DNA of 64,000 nucleotides from JAJRAN01 sp963827135 (lineage in GTDB: Archaea; Thermoplasmatota; Thermoplasmata; Methanomassiliicoccales; UBA472). The notes under the pieces were generated by a model, which searched no databases, had not been told where the DNA came from, and saw only the letters and a program-made list of their open reading frames with translations. The stretch covers positions 62,001-126,000 of the forward strand of contig CAWGZX010000004.1 of assembly GCA_963827135.1 (NCBI GenBank), in the 5' to 3' direction. The position numbers were made by a program, and so were the translations under genes. The stretch's first letter is position 1. The number at the start of each line of letters is the position of its first letter. Shown here one piece after another: positions 35,072 through 43,908 of this stretch.

Positions 35072-35664
35072 GGAGGTTCGTGGTCATCGGTCATCGGGCC
35101 ATCACCTCTGGTGACTTCAAGCTCGACGACCTGGCCGGCGGCACGGGGCGCCTCGACGTCCTGTTGCGCTGCATCAACTCCACCTTCTTCCTCTCGCACG
35201 ACATCCGCAGGGACGCCGAGATCACCCTCATCCTCCAAGGCGCCCCGAACCCACCCAAGTCCATCCGGCTCGTCGGCTCGGAACTAAAGTACCTGAACCC
35301 GGACGAGCGGTCCACGGCCGCTCTGGTGCGCAACGCCCTGATCCAGAAGGTGGCGTTCGAGGAGCGCTCCTCGCCCGGCATCTACATCTCCAACCGCAAG
35401 TACCGGGACGTGCTCACCTCCATACCCGAGGGAGAGCAGATCGTCTACCTCAAGGAGGACGGTCAGGACGTGCGCGACTTTGATTTCAAGGAAAACGTCA
35501 CCTTCGTGCTAGGTGACGACCAGGACCTTACCCCCGAGGAGGAGGAGGCCTTGCTGGCCTACAACCCTCAGGTCATCTCGCTCGGCCCGAGGTCCTACCA
35601 CGCGGACCACTGCGTCACCATCGTCAACAACGAGCTCGACCGGCGCATCCCCCGAAGGGACTAG
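35068..35664 (+). CDS. trmY: tRNA (pseudouridine(54)-N1)-methyltransferase
   Basis: SPOUT-family methyltransferase that makes N1-methylpseudouridine at position 54 of archaeal tRNAs. 198 residues, the family length, with RRFVVIGHRAITSGDFKLDD at the start, EITLILQGAPNPPKSIRL in the middle and the C-terminal knot segment ISLGPRSYHADHCVTIVNNE with the conserved terminal cysteine. GTG 35068 overlaps the srp54 stop by 4 bp. Convergent overlap of 4 bp with fprA. Confidence 0.94.
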   Translation: MRRFVVIGHRAITSGDFKLDDLAGGTGRLDVLLRCINSTFFLSHDIRRDAEITLILQGAPNPPKSIRLVGSELKYLNPDERSTAALVRNALIQKVAFEERSSPGIYISNRKYRDVLTSIPEGEQIVYLKEDGQDVRDFDFKENVTFVLGDDQDLTPEEEEALLAYNPQVISLGPRSYHADHCVTIVNNELDRRIPRRD

Positions 35665-36845
35665 TCGACCGGCTCCTTGACGCGCTGCGCCATCTTCCTC
35701 GCGAGCTCCTCGGTCTTCTTAAGGTCCTCCTTCGTCGGGTAGCCGTTGACGTCGATTGCGCCCAAGGCATCGAGCTTGAGGGGCGCCAGGACCTCCAGGG
35801 CCTGCTTGACCGCCCCACCCCCCCATCCATACGAGGAAAGCAGGACGGCGTACTTCGCCGGGGGCTTGATGGCCTTGACCACGTTCGCCGCGTGAAGCGC
35901 CAAGGGATGCAGGCCGTTGAGCACCGTCGGGCCCGCGAGGACTATGCCTCGGGAATCGACCAGGTCCCCGGCGATGCTCGCCAGGTCGCTGACCGCGAGG
36001 TCGTACACCTGCGCCTCAACGCCCTCTTGCATCAAGGTCTGTGCGAACTCGTCCACTAAGGCCTTGGTCGCCTGCCACATGGTCACATAGCAGATCGTGA
36101 CCTTCGGGACCGTCTCCCCGCTCGTCCAATGCAGGTAGGCATCTATGATCGGCTTAGGGTCTTTATGAATAGGACCGTGGCTGGGGGCGATCATCCTGAT
36201 GTCCAATCCCTCGAGCTTGGCCAGGCCGTTCCTGCCGTTCTTGGCGTAGGGCATCATGATCTCGCCGAAGTACTTCTTGGCGTAGACGAGCAGGTCGGGC
36301 ACCTCGTCCGCGAAAGCCCCGCCCGCGTGATGCGAGCCGAAGAAGTCGCAGGGGAAGAGCACCTTCTCCTCCACGAGATAGGTGAACATCGTCTCCGGCC
36401 AGTGCAGGAAGGGCGCCTCGATGAACCTCAGGCTTCGCCCTCCTAGTTCTAGGATCTCGCCGTCCTGGACGACCTTCATCCTGTCCTCGCTCACGTGGAA
36501 CAATGCCTTCGCTAGCTTGGCGCCCTTCGCCGTGAGCACCAGCTTGGCTCTGGGGTTGTGCTCCAGGACGAATCCTATGTTTCCAGCATGGTCCGGCTCG
36601 GCGTGGTTCATGATCAGATAGTCGATCTTGCCCCAGGAGCCAAGCTGCTCCAGCTTGCCCTTCAGCTCCCCCTCGAAGCCGGGGTTGACCGTGTCGATGA
36701 GGGCGACCTTGTCCCGACCGTCGACGAGATAGGAGTTATAGGTCGTCCCAGCTGGCATGGGGATGAGGGCGTCGAAGAGCCTCCTTTCCCAATCCCGCAC
36801 TCCCACCCAATGGACTCCAACCGCGATCTCCCTAGTCTCGTACAT
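35661..36845 (-). CDS. fprA: FprA-type A-type flavoprotein (flavodiiron protein)
   Basis: Four-electron O2 (or NO) reductase. 394 residues: an N-terminal metallo-beta-lactamase-like domain with the diiron ligands in MNHAEPDHAGN and the block FLHWPETMFTYL, FPCDFFGSHHAGG, then a C-terminal flavodoxin domain (TICYVTMWQATKALVDEF...YGWGGGAVKQALE). In methanogens such proteins use F420H2; the electron donor here is not known. Probably oxygen detoxification, which fits an anaerobe. Single leftward gene. Confidence 0.95.
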   Translation of the reverse strand: MYETREIAVGVHWVGVRDWERRLFDALIPMPAGTTYNSYLVDGRDKVALIDTVNPGFEGELKGKLEQLGSWGKIDYLIMNHAEPDHAGNIGFVLEHNPRAKLVLTAKGAKLAKALFHVSEDRMKVVQDGEILELGGRSLRFIEAPFLHWPETMFTYLVEEKVLFPCDFFGSHHAGGAFADEVPDLLVYAKKYFGEIMMPYAKNGRNGLAKLEGLDIRMIAPSHGPIHKDPKPIIDAYLHWTSGETVPKVTICYVTMWQATKALVDEFAQTLMQEGVEAQVYDLAVSDLASIAGDLVDSRGIVLAGPTVLNGLHPLALHAANVVKAIKPPAKYAVLLSSYGWGGGAVKQALEVLAPLKLDALGAIDVNGYPTKEDLKKTEELARKMAQRVKEPVD

Positions 36846-36947
36846 GTCAATTTACCTGATGATTGGCACATCCCCATGGATATATGTAAGAATCGATGCG
36901 GCCTTCGCATAGGCTTTTATCCTTCGAGGAGATTAAGCGCAGCTGGC

Positions 36948-37141
36948 ATGAGCGAGAAGATAGCGCAGCACCGACATTGCCGCCAGTGCGGCAAGGCCTT
37001 CGTGGGCAACGACCCGTTCTGCTCCGTAGAGTGCAAGGGTACGAATAGTACCAATCTAAAGAAAAGAAGAGACAGCTGCTCATGCTCTACGTGATATCCG
37101 CCTTAATCCTCATTTTCGCTCTGGCATACGTGAGTTTATGA
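36948..37141 (+). CDS. DUF2116-like zinc-ribbon protein with C-terminal membrane anchor, frameshifted
   Basis: A 63-residue protein: zinc ribbon HCRQCGKAF...DPFCSVECK, a basic linker, then a membrane helix. As read, the first frame ends early at 37094. The neighbouring frame continues with KRQLLMLYVISALILIFALA and stops at 37139-37141, where the TGA overlaps the ATG of coaD (ATGA), as expected for a real operon. A missing base in the A-rich run near 37059-37070 explains this. I therefore annotate the joined form. Confidence 0.78.
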
Positions 37142-38106
37142 CCAAGGTCGGAGTCGGCGGCACCTTCAACGTACTCCATCGAGGGCACCGCATGCTCCTG
37201 GACAAGGCTTTCGAGGTAGGCGACGTGGTCGCGATAGGCATAATGTCCGATTCCTACGTGGCGGAGAACAAGAAGCGAACCGTTGCTCTCGATGAGCGCC
37301 TCAGCACCCTCAAGGACTACCTCGCTTCCAAGAATAAGCCGTACACCATCAACATCATCGAGGACGCGGAGGGCAATCTCATGACGGACGCTTCGGTCTC
37401 CGCCATCGTCGTCTCCCCGGAGAGATTCACGGAGGCGGAGCTGCTCTCGAAGAAGAGGGTGCAACGAGGGCTGGGCGAGCTGCGTATCCACCGCATCGGC
37501 TACGCCCTGGCTGACGATTGCGCCCCTATAAGCTCGACGAGGGTGATGGAGGGGGAGATCGACCTGGAGGGAAGGATGCTGCGGCCGATGAGGATATGCG
37601 TCGGCTCCGACAACCCGGTCAAGGTGCAGGCGGTCACGAACGTCCTCATGCGCATCTACGGGGACGTGGAAGTGACCGGCCACCGGACGAGCGCCAACGT
37701 GCCCTCGGAGCCTTGGGGGGAGGACGTGGAGCGAGGGGCAGTGGAGCGGGCCAGGAAGGCCCTGGGCCCGGCGGACTATGGCATCGGGATCGAGGCGGGC
37801 ATCTTCGAGCGGAAGGGCGACCTTTACGACGTCCAGTACTGTGCCGTCGTGGACAAGATGAACCGGGTGACCATCGGTCATGGCTCAGGCTTCAAGTACC
37901 CTCCGAAGGTGGCGGAGCTTTTGCGCAAAGGGACGACCGTCGGGGACGCGTTCAAGCAGCTCTATGAACAGGAGAGGTCCGGGAGAGGGAACGGGGCGAT
38001 TGGATTCCTGACTCACGGCATGCTCAAGAGGACCGAGCTCACCGAGCAGGCGGTGGTGGCCGCCATGGTCCCGAGGATGCGGAAGGAGCTCTATTTCGAA
38101 ACCTGA
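37138..38106 (+). CDS. coaD: Fusion of phosphopantetheine adenylyltransferase and DUF84-type inosine/xanthosine triphosphatase
   Basis: A 322-residue bifunctional protein. Residues 1-148 are an archaeal PPAT of the nucleotidyltransferase family (GGTFNVLHRGHRMLL with the HxGH-like motif, and ISSTRVMEGEI), making dephospho-CoA. Residues about 150-322 are a YjjX/DUF84 NTPase (RICVGSDNPVKVQAV, GIGIEAGIFERKGDLYD, GFKYPPKVAE) that cleans ITP/XTP from the nucleotide pool. The fusion joins CoA synthesis and nucleotide house-cleaning. Overlaps the zinc-ribbon gene by 4 bp and, convergently, the next gene by 16 bp. Confidence 0.92.
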   Translation: MTKVGVGGTFNVLHRGHRMLLDKAFEVGDVVAIGIMSDSYVAENKKRTVALDERLSTLKDYLASKNKPYTINIIEDAEGNLMTDASVSAIVVSPERFTEAELLSKKRVQRGLGELRIHRIGYALADDCAPISSTRVMEGEIDLEGRMLRPMRICVGSDNPVKVQAVTNVLMRIYGDVEVTGHRTSANVPSEPWGEDVERGAVERARKALGPADYGIGIEAGIFERKGDLYDVQYCAVVDKMNRVTIGHGSGFKYPPKVAELLRKGTTVGDAFKQLYEQERSGRGNGAIGFLTHGMLKRTELTEQAVVAAMVPRMRKELYFET

Positions 38107-38327
38107 GCGCGCTTCCTGCGCTCGTTCACGAAGCTCATGTAGTCTTCCAGAGTCCCGCAGTTGGCGATGCCCACGCACTCGAAGCGGCGGTACTTGCGGC
38201 AGTAGAAGCCTTGGTCGTTGAACTCACAGTTAGCCTGGCGGTCGGCGCTGCACTTCTCCCTGATGCAGCCGAACCCGTGGTAGGGCCCTCGGCACCTGCC
38301 CTCGATGTCCAGGAAATCGCAGCGCAT
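38091..38327 (-). CDS. Small cysteine-rich protein, copy 2 of a tandem pair
   Basis: A 78-residue protein with nine cysteines (CDFLDIEGRC, CIREKCSADRQANC, YCRKYRRFECVGIANC). It aligns with the gene just upstream: both end in G-(F/L)-YC-KY-RF-C-G--NC----(E/D)-YM. The spacing suggests metal binding, but no known zinc-finger class fits. It follows copy 1 with a gap of one base, so the two are co-translated. Function unknown. Confidence 0.68.
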   Translation of the reverse strand: MRCDFLDIEGRCRGPYHGFGCIREKCSADRQANCEFNDQGFYCRKYRRFECVGIANCGTLEDYMSFVNERRKRAQVSK

Positions 38328-38328
38328 C

Positions 38329-38600
38329 TCAGGACCTCCATTGGCCTTGCTTGAAGGAGTTCAGCTGGCCCATGTACTGCTCGACGGAGGAGCAGTTGTC
38401 CTTCCCGGCGCAGAAGAAGCGCTGATACTTCGCGCAATAAAGCCCGAACCATTGCTCGTTGGAGCAGTCGTAATGGCGAGCGCGGTGCTTGTCGCCGGCA
38501 TGGACGGCGCATCCGTCCTCGCCCTTGCATTGTCGTCCCTCGATCGCCGCATGCGCGCAATAGCGCTCACCGTAGCGGTAACGGCACGTGTTTACCCCAT
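38329..38600 (-). CDS. Small cysteine-rich protein, copy 1 of a tandem pair (missing base at the start)
   Basis: An 89-residue protein with nine cysteines (CRYRYGERYC, CKGEDGCAVH, YDCSNEQWFGLYC, FFCAGKDNCSS), similar to its downstream neighbour. As sequenced, the frame has no start: ATG GGG TAA occurs at 38600. With one more G in the GGGG run the protein starts MGVNTCRYRYGERYC. The TATA box TTTATATA at about 38639-38646 (minus strand) predicts a transcript start near that ATG, supporting a dropped base rather than a dead gene. Confidence 0.66.
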
Positions 38601-38751
38601 CCCTGTCTGTAAAGACACGCCTATATTAAATTAACATTATATAAATATTCTGGATGGCTTCCAATATCTCTTTGGTCAGGAGGACGTTTACCGTTAGTAC
38701 CTCGGTCTCGTCGGATACCTCTTCGCTTGGAGCACTCTAAGAAATGAGAAG

Positions 38752-38838
38752 CGCCGAGGGGGAGATTCGAACTCCCGTGGTGCAGAGCACCACCGGCTCT
38801 CAAGGCCGGCGCCGTGATCCGGGCTTAGCTACCTCGGC
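38752..38838 (-). tRNA. tRNA-Ser (anticodon TGA)
   Basis: Class II tRNA of 87 bases: acceptor GCCGAGG/CCTCGGC, anticodon arm CCGGC-CTTGAGA-GCCGG with anticodon TGA, a long variable arm (TGGTG-CTCTG-CACCA), T arm GGGAG-TTCGAAT-CTCCC, and discriminator G as usual for archaeal serine tRNAs. CCA is not encoded. Confidence 0.96.
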
Positions 38839-38893
38839 TCTGGATGAACTCAGCATCTCCAGGGACCTAAAATAGTTTGCCTCCTCGTCGCGC

Positions 38894-40550
38894 TTAGACC
38901 AGACGCATCATCCTTCCTTTCATGGCAGCGTCCAGGTCCAACTCCATCGCCGCCACGGGATATCCTAGCTCGTAGCACTGCAGCACCTCGGGATGCAATT
39001 CGCCGAAGTGGCCGACCCTCGCGCCCTCTGCCAGGATAAACGCTGACCTTCCCGGTATGTAGGTGGGAAGGTCGGAGCCCTCGATCTTGAAATCGATGGC
39101 CAGGTCGTGGACGATACCTTCGACGAGGGATTTCATCTCGGTGAAGGAGGCCTTCGAATGTATGCTCACCCCGGCAAAGTGCTTCCGGCGCTTGGTATCG
39201 ATGACCACATCGCCTACTTCGAACATCCGTTGCGGAAGATCGCGATGCTTGCTCTTCCTCAGCACTGCCAGCAGGGACGGCAGGAGGGAGATGCGCAAGC
39301 AATCGTGGTCCTCGGTGATGGGGTTCAGGACCTCCACCACCCCGGTAGCGCGGCAGGCGCATGGCTTCGAACTGCTCCCTCTGACTAGAGAGCGTCAAAG
39401 TCGTGACCTCATAGTAGCCGTGGCCGACCATCATCTGACGGACCAGGTCGGCCGTACGCTCGATCGGCCTCTCCGAGCCGATGGAATGAACCTCGGGTTG
39501 CTTGGAGCCGAACCTCGCGTAACCGTAGCCCTTGGCCACATCCTCCACCAGGTCCACCGGGTGCAGGATGTCCATCCTGGTGGCGGGGACGCGGACCCTC
39601 AGCCTCCCTTTCTCTGGTTGAGCGTCATATCCCATCCTCAATAGGCAGCCGGCCATCTCCTCCGGGCTGAGGCCGAGGCCGAGCCATTGGTTGGCATATT
39701 TTACCGACAGCCTCATCTCCGCGGGTTGCAGATGAGGCGTGGTCATCTTCCTCCGCCCCTCGACCTTGACCGAATGGATGCTCGCCCCTCTCTCGGCGAA
39801 GGCCGCGGCCACGATGTTCAGGACCCCCGAGATGGCGTTCAGGTCAGTGCCGGTGACGTCGATGAAGATGCTCTTGGTTCTCTCCGTGACCGTGGTCAGC
39901 CTGCCGTTGATGATCGGCGGGAAGGAGAGGACCTGGCCATCGGCGTCGAGGATGACCGGATACTTGCCCATGCCCTCGAGGATGTAAGCGTAATCGATGC
40001 CCTTCTCATGGCGTTGGAGGATCTCGCGCATGTTCATACTCTCCTCCTTGGCCAGGGGGACGAAGCTGATCGACTCCGGGTCGACCGCTTTGTAGACGAA
40101 GGGCGGCTTGACCGCGTCCATGTCGTGGATGCCGACCGACACCTTCTGCCTCTTCCTTCCAACGGTAAGGTGCACCTTCTCCTGCAGTTCCATCATGGAG
40201 CGGATGAGCTCGTCGGTCATGGTCACGTCCCGCACCACGCCGGCGACGACGTACGGACGGACCTTCTCCACGCTCCTCTCCACTTTCAATGTGATTCCGG
40301 ATTCGGTGACATGGTAATGGCGCAGCCCCTTCTCGAAGCCGAGGAAGGTGCGCAGGGAGCGCGCCACCCCCTCGACCGAGTAGTTGTCCGGCCGGTCGGG
40401 GAAGAACTCCACCCCCAGCTCCCCGGTGGCGGGGTCGTAATGATGGAAATCCGCGCCCATCATAGGGATGATGCTGATCAATTCCTCCGCTGGGACCTCC
40501 TTTCCGATCAAGTGGACCAAGTCCCGATAGCCGAAGGTGATTACTGGCAT
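38894..40550 (-). CDS. pheT: Phenylalanyl-tRNA synthetase beta subunit, frameshifted
   Basis: Archaeal-type PheT of about 550 residues: MPVITFGYRDLVHLIGKEVP, the B3/4 editing region (HDMDAVKPPFVYKAVDPESI), B5 (EMRLSVKYANQWLGLGLSPE, RVPATRMDILHPVDLVEDVA) and the catalytic-like domain (NPITEDHDCLRISLLPSLLA). The frame breaks at about 39349: AMRLP continues as ATGVVEVLNPITEDHD only if one C is removed. PheT is essential and no other copy is seen, so the break is almost certainly a sequence error. Confidence 0.93.
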
Positions 40551-40583
40551 GGTTGGATGCGATTGCCACCTGGGTATTTTTAA

Positions 40584-41732
40584 TTATCTGCCGAGGGCCT
40601 TATGCGAGCTCGCGAGATGCCCTTTGGCCTGCGCTGCCAGCGTTGAAAGCTCCCCTGCGAGGCAGGTGGCGGCCACGATCTCCGCGAACTTCTTGGCCTT
40701 GCCGCTGCCTAGGCACCCGAGCATGGAGAGAGCTTCGCTCTGGCAAGGAAGTCTGGTGCCCCCTCCCACGGTCCCTACCTCCAACGAGGGCAGCCTCAAT
40801 GAGACATAGAGCGAATCGTCCACTACCTCCGCGGTCGTGGTGCCCATGCTCCCCTCGACCACCTGGGCAGGGTCCTGGCCGGTGGCGATGAATATCGCCG
40901 AGAGCATGTTAGCAACGTGGGCGTTGAACCCATATGACAGGGACATGCTCGACCCCACCAGGTTCTTGCGATAGCAGGCCTCGGCCACCAGCTCCGGCTC
41001 AGCCTTCAGCTTGTGCTCCATGACCTTCCTGGTAATCACGGCGTCGACCAGTACGATCCTGCCTCTGCCCAGGATGTAGTTCAGCGCGGATGGCTTCTTG
41101 TCCACGCAGAAGTTGCCAGAGACGGATATCAGCACCGCCCCGGTCTTGTCCTGTATCACCTCGGAGGCGGCCTGGGTGGCGATGGTGGCCATGTTCATGC
41201 CCATGGCATCGCCGGTGTCGTAGGCGAAGCGGATGAAGAGGCTGCGACCGTTGGCGAACGCCTTCGCGCTCAGGAGCTTGCCATGATGGGTGGTTGATTC
41301 GGCGACCTTCCTGATCTCCTCGAAATGCTCGTCGACCCAGGCGACCACTTGCCGGGCGTGCCTTACGTCCCTCACGCGAAAGACCGGTGCCCGGGTCATC
41401 TCTTCCTTAATGATTATCGTACGGGCCCCGCCGGATGCGGTGAGCGCCGCTGCGCCGCGGTTGACCGTGGCGAGAAGAGCGCCCTCCGTGGTGGCCATGG
41501 GGACAAGGAAATCACCGTGGGCATGGTCACCGTCGACCTTGAGGGGCCCGATGAACCCTAGGGGCAGCTGGACGGTGCCGATCATGTTCTCGATGTTCTT
41601 CTCTGCGAGCATTGGATCGAACGGGCAATTGCCTATCTTGCTGAGCCTTGCACCGGAGAATCCCTCCACCGCTGCCCTGCGCTCGTCCATGTCCTCTCTG
41701 CTCTTGCGAGTGTTCTTGAGACCATGTCCCAT
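40584..41732 (-). CDS. hmgA: Hydroxymethylglutaryl-CoA reductase, class I
   Basis: Reduces HMG-CoA to mevalonate for archaeal lipids. 382 residues. Class I features are ENMIGTVQLPLGFIGPLKVDG, FIRFAYDTGDAMGMNM, the GTVGGGTRLPCQSEAL block, and a near-terminal catalytic histidine in HLASSHKALGR. Starts MGHGLKNTRKS at 41732. A class II enzyme gene lies directly upstream on the same strand, 47 bp away, so this organism encodes both classes side by side. Confidence 0.95.
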   Translation of the reverse strand: MGHGLKNTRKSREDMDERRAAVEGFSGARLSKIGNCPFDPMLAEKNIENMIGTVQLPLGFIGPLKVDGDHAHGDFLVPMATTEGALLATVNRGAAALTASGGARTIIIKEEMTRAPVFRVRDVRHARQVVAWVDEHFEEIRKVAESTTHHGKLLSAKAFANGRSLFIRFAYDTGDAMGMNMATIATQAASEVIQDKTGAVLISVSGNFCVDKKPSALNYILGRGRIVLVDAVITRKVMEHKLKAEPELVAEACYRKNLVGSSMSLSYGFNAHVANMLSAIFIATGQDPAQVVEGSMGTTTAEVVDDSLYVSLRLPSLEVGTVGGGTRLPCQSEALSMLGCLGSGKAKKFAEIVAATCLAGELSTLAAQAKGHLASSHKALGR

Positions 41733-41779
41733 CGGAATCGCTTATGAGAAGGGATTCAAGGCTTTAATCTTCACACCTG

Positions 41780-43042
41780 TTACTTCAGCTCTTGAAGGAT
41801 CTCCTTAGCGCGATCCACCCGCACTTTGCGCTCCTTGACCATGCGCTCGGCAACAACGTCGACCTGGTCGGGCCTAGCCCCTGCGGTGACGGCGATGTTA
41901 CGGGCGTGCAGAGACATATGGCCGCGCTGGATGCCCTCACTTGCCAGTGCGCGGAGGGCCGCTAGGTTCTGAGCTAGGCCGACGGCGGCTAGCACCTCTC
42001 CGAATTCGCTGGCCGACTTGACCCCCAGGATCTTCATGGCTATCCTCGCTATCGGATGGGTCTTGACCGCGCCGCCGATCAGGCCGACCGCCATGGGCAA
42101 CTCTATCGAGCCCTGCAAGTCGCCGCTGTCGGTCTTGGTCCATTTTGATATCGAGGTATAATGTCCGTTCAGAGCGGCATACGCGTGCGCTCCCGCCTCG
42201 ATGGCCCTGTGATCGTTCCCCGTCGCCAAGACCACTGCGGTTATGCCATTCATGACGCCCTTGTTGTGCGTGGCCGCTCGATAGGGGTCGGCGGCGGCGA
42301 ACGCAGACGCGTAGGCGATGCCATCTACGACCTCCTCGCCCCCGAGAGCTTCCTTGGGCACGGTGCACCATGCCTTGGCGAGGCGTTTCACCGCTAAGTT
42401 AGAGATGATTCGAAGATAAACGCGTCCGCCCGTGAGCTCCTCGATCATTGGCGCCACAGCCTCTGCCATCGTGTTGACCGCGTTCGCGCCCATCGCGTCT
42501 CGGCAATCCACTAGCAAGTGCACGATGAGCATTTGTCCCATGGTTGTGTCGATTACACGTGCCTCGAGGTCCTTGGCCCCTCCTCCGAATGAGTTTAGGA
42601 CGGGGTCCTGGTCGTTGGCTTTCTTGAGGACATCCGCTTTGGAATTGAGAACCTTCTGTCTCGCTTCTTCAGCGTTTTTTAATTTGACCACCTGGATCTG
42701 TCCGATCATGATAGGCGCGGTGCTGCTCGTATGGAAGCCTCCGCCGTCCCGTACCATCCGGGCGGCATAGCTAGCGCCTGCGATCACGCTTGGTTCTTCG
42801 GTGGCCATTGGGATCAGATAGTCTTTTTGATTGATCTGGAAGTTTACACCAATTCCTAGCGGTTCAGGGAAGACGCCGATTACGTTCTCAACCATATGGT
42901 CTGCCCCATCCATGGACATGGAGCCTGTGTTCTCAAGCAAGTGGACTTCTTCGTCGGTCAAGCCAGCGAAGTCCTTGATGATTGCCAGTCGCTCTCTTGG
43001 CGCGAGTTTGTAAAAACCTGAGATCGTTGATGATTTAGCCAT
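41780..43042 (-). CDS. Hydroxymethylglutaryl-CoA reductase, class II
   Basis: Second HMG-CoA reductase, 420 residues. Class II features are ISGFYKLAPRERLAIIKDF at the N terminus, VENVIGVFPEPLGIGVNFQI, CRDAMGANAVNTMAEAVAP and the catalytic histidine in GHMSLHARNIAVTAGA. Class II enzymes are degradative in some bacteria and biosynthetic in Archaeoglobus and Thermoplasmatales. Its direction here is unknown. ATG 43042; GTG 43051 adds three residues. Same strand as the class I gene, probably co-transcribed. Confidence 0.95.
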   Translation of the reverse strand: MAKSSTISGFYKLAPRERLAIIKDFAGLTDEEVHLLENTGSMSMDGADHMVENVIGVFPEPLGIGVNFQINQKDYLIPMATEEPSVIAGASYAARMVRDGGGFHTSSTAPIMIGQIQVVKLKNAEEARQKVLNSKADVLKKANDQDPVLNSFGGGAKDLEARVIDTTMGQMLIVHLLVDCRDAMGANAVNTMAEAVAPMIEELTGGRVYLRIISNLAVKRLAKAWCTVPKEALGGEEVVDGIAYASAFAAADPYRAATHNKGVMNGITAVVLATGNDHRAIEAGAHAYAALNGHYTSISKWTKTDSGDLQGSIELPMAVGLIGGAVKTHPIARIAMKILGVKSASEFGEVLAAVGLAQNLAALRALASEGIQRGHMSLHARNIAVTAGARPDQVDVVAERMVKERKVRVDRAKEILQELK

Positions 43043-43247
43043 GTTTATCACTAGCCAGCGTAGATTGAATAGAGTAACTGACTCTCGGTTAATAAGCTTT
43101 AACCAACCATGAGTGGGGCCATTTCACGACCTTTCCGACAATACGGACATTCAGGACGCGAAACACCGACATACAGGTCATCTCTTGCTTGATGACGACC
43201 ACGTTGGCTCGGCAAGCCGCGGTTAGCGCGGGAGCTCAGATAAAGAC

Positions 43248-43736
43248 TCATTCGACCTTGGAGCCGCAGCTCTTACAGAACTTGGAGTCTTGGTCCATGG
43301 CAGCTCCGCAGGACTTGCATTTCATGGGCACGACCTGTTGGCTTCCTGAATTGAAGATGAAGGCCCAATAGCCCGCGATGGATGCAGTCGCTCTTTGGTC
43401 GTGGTCGATGTATGATATTCCTCCGACCGCTACGGCAGCGAGCGGCAAGATGACTAGTCCGATTGCGCCGACCACCGCTCCGGTATCTCCTAAAGTTGCT
43501 GAGAGGCTGAGGTCGATGGCCAAGTTCTGGTTGAAGTCAGTTATGTTAAGGTCGACGACCTGCCTCAGACCCAGATGGGACTCCGTGTGAACCCCTTGAA
43601 ATTGGTAAGGCCCGAAGAAGTTGATCGTATACCCCCTCTGATTCCAGTAGGTGGCGGACCTTTGTACCAGGTCCTCCTTGGTAACGCCTGAGATGATCCT
43701 TTGCTCGCGCTTGGTGAAGAGGTGCGTCAATGGCAT
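43248..43736 (-). CDS. Membrane-associated protein with C-terminal zinc ribbon
   Basis: A 162-residue protein. The N-terminal region (residues 1-75) resembles a small alpha-beta domain, a hydrophobic segment lies at about 85-107 (GAVVGAIGLVILPLAAVAVGG), and a zinc ribbon closes the protein (CKSCGAAMDQDSKFCKSCGS). The family is not recognised. Single gene between the HMG-CoA reductase pair and the AdoMetDC-like gene. Confidence 0.62.
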   Translation of the reverse strand: MPLTHLFTKREQRIISGVTKEDLVQRSATYWNQRGYTINFFGPYQFQGVHTESHLGLRQVVDLNITDFNQNLAIDLSLSATLGDTGAVVGAIGLVILPLAAVAVGGISYIDHDQRATASIAGYWAFIFNSGSQQVVPMKCKSCGAAMDQDSKFCKSCGSKVE

Positions 43737-43908
43737 GATCTTAACCTCAGATGCCTCAAGCTCACTCCCGCTAGATATTCTCTCGCCCTGTCATGCTATA
43801 ACTTGCCATACAATAGCCAAAACTGAGACTGCTAATGCAAAGCTAATATAGGTGTTAGATTTTACCACCGGACTTAAGGTGTTACACACCAGGCGGCGAA
43901 CAACCACA

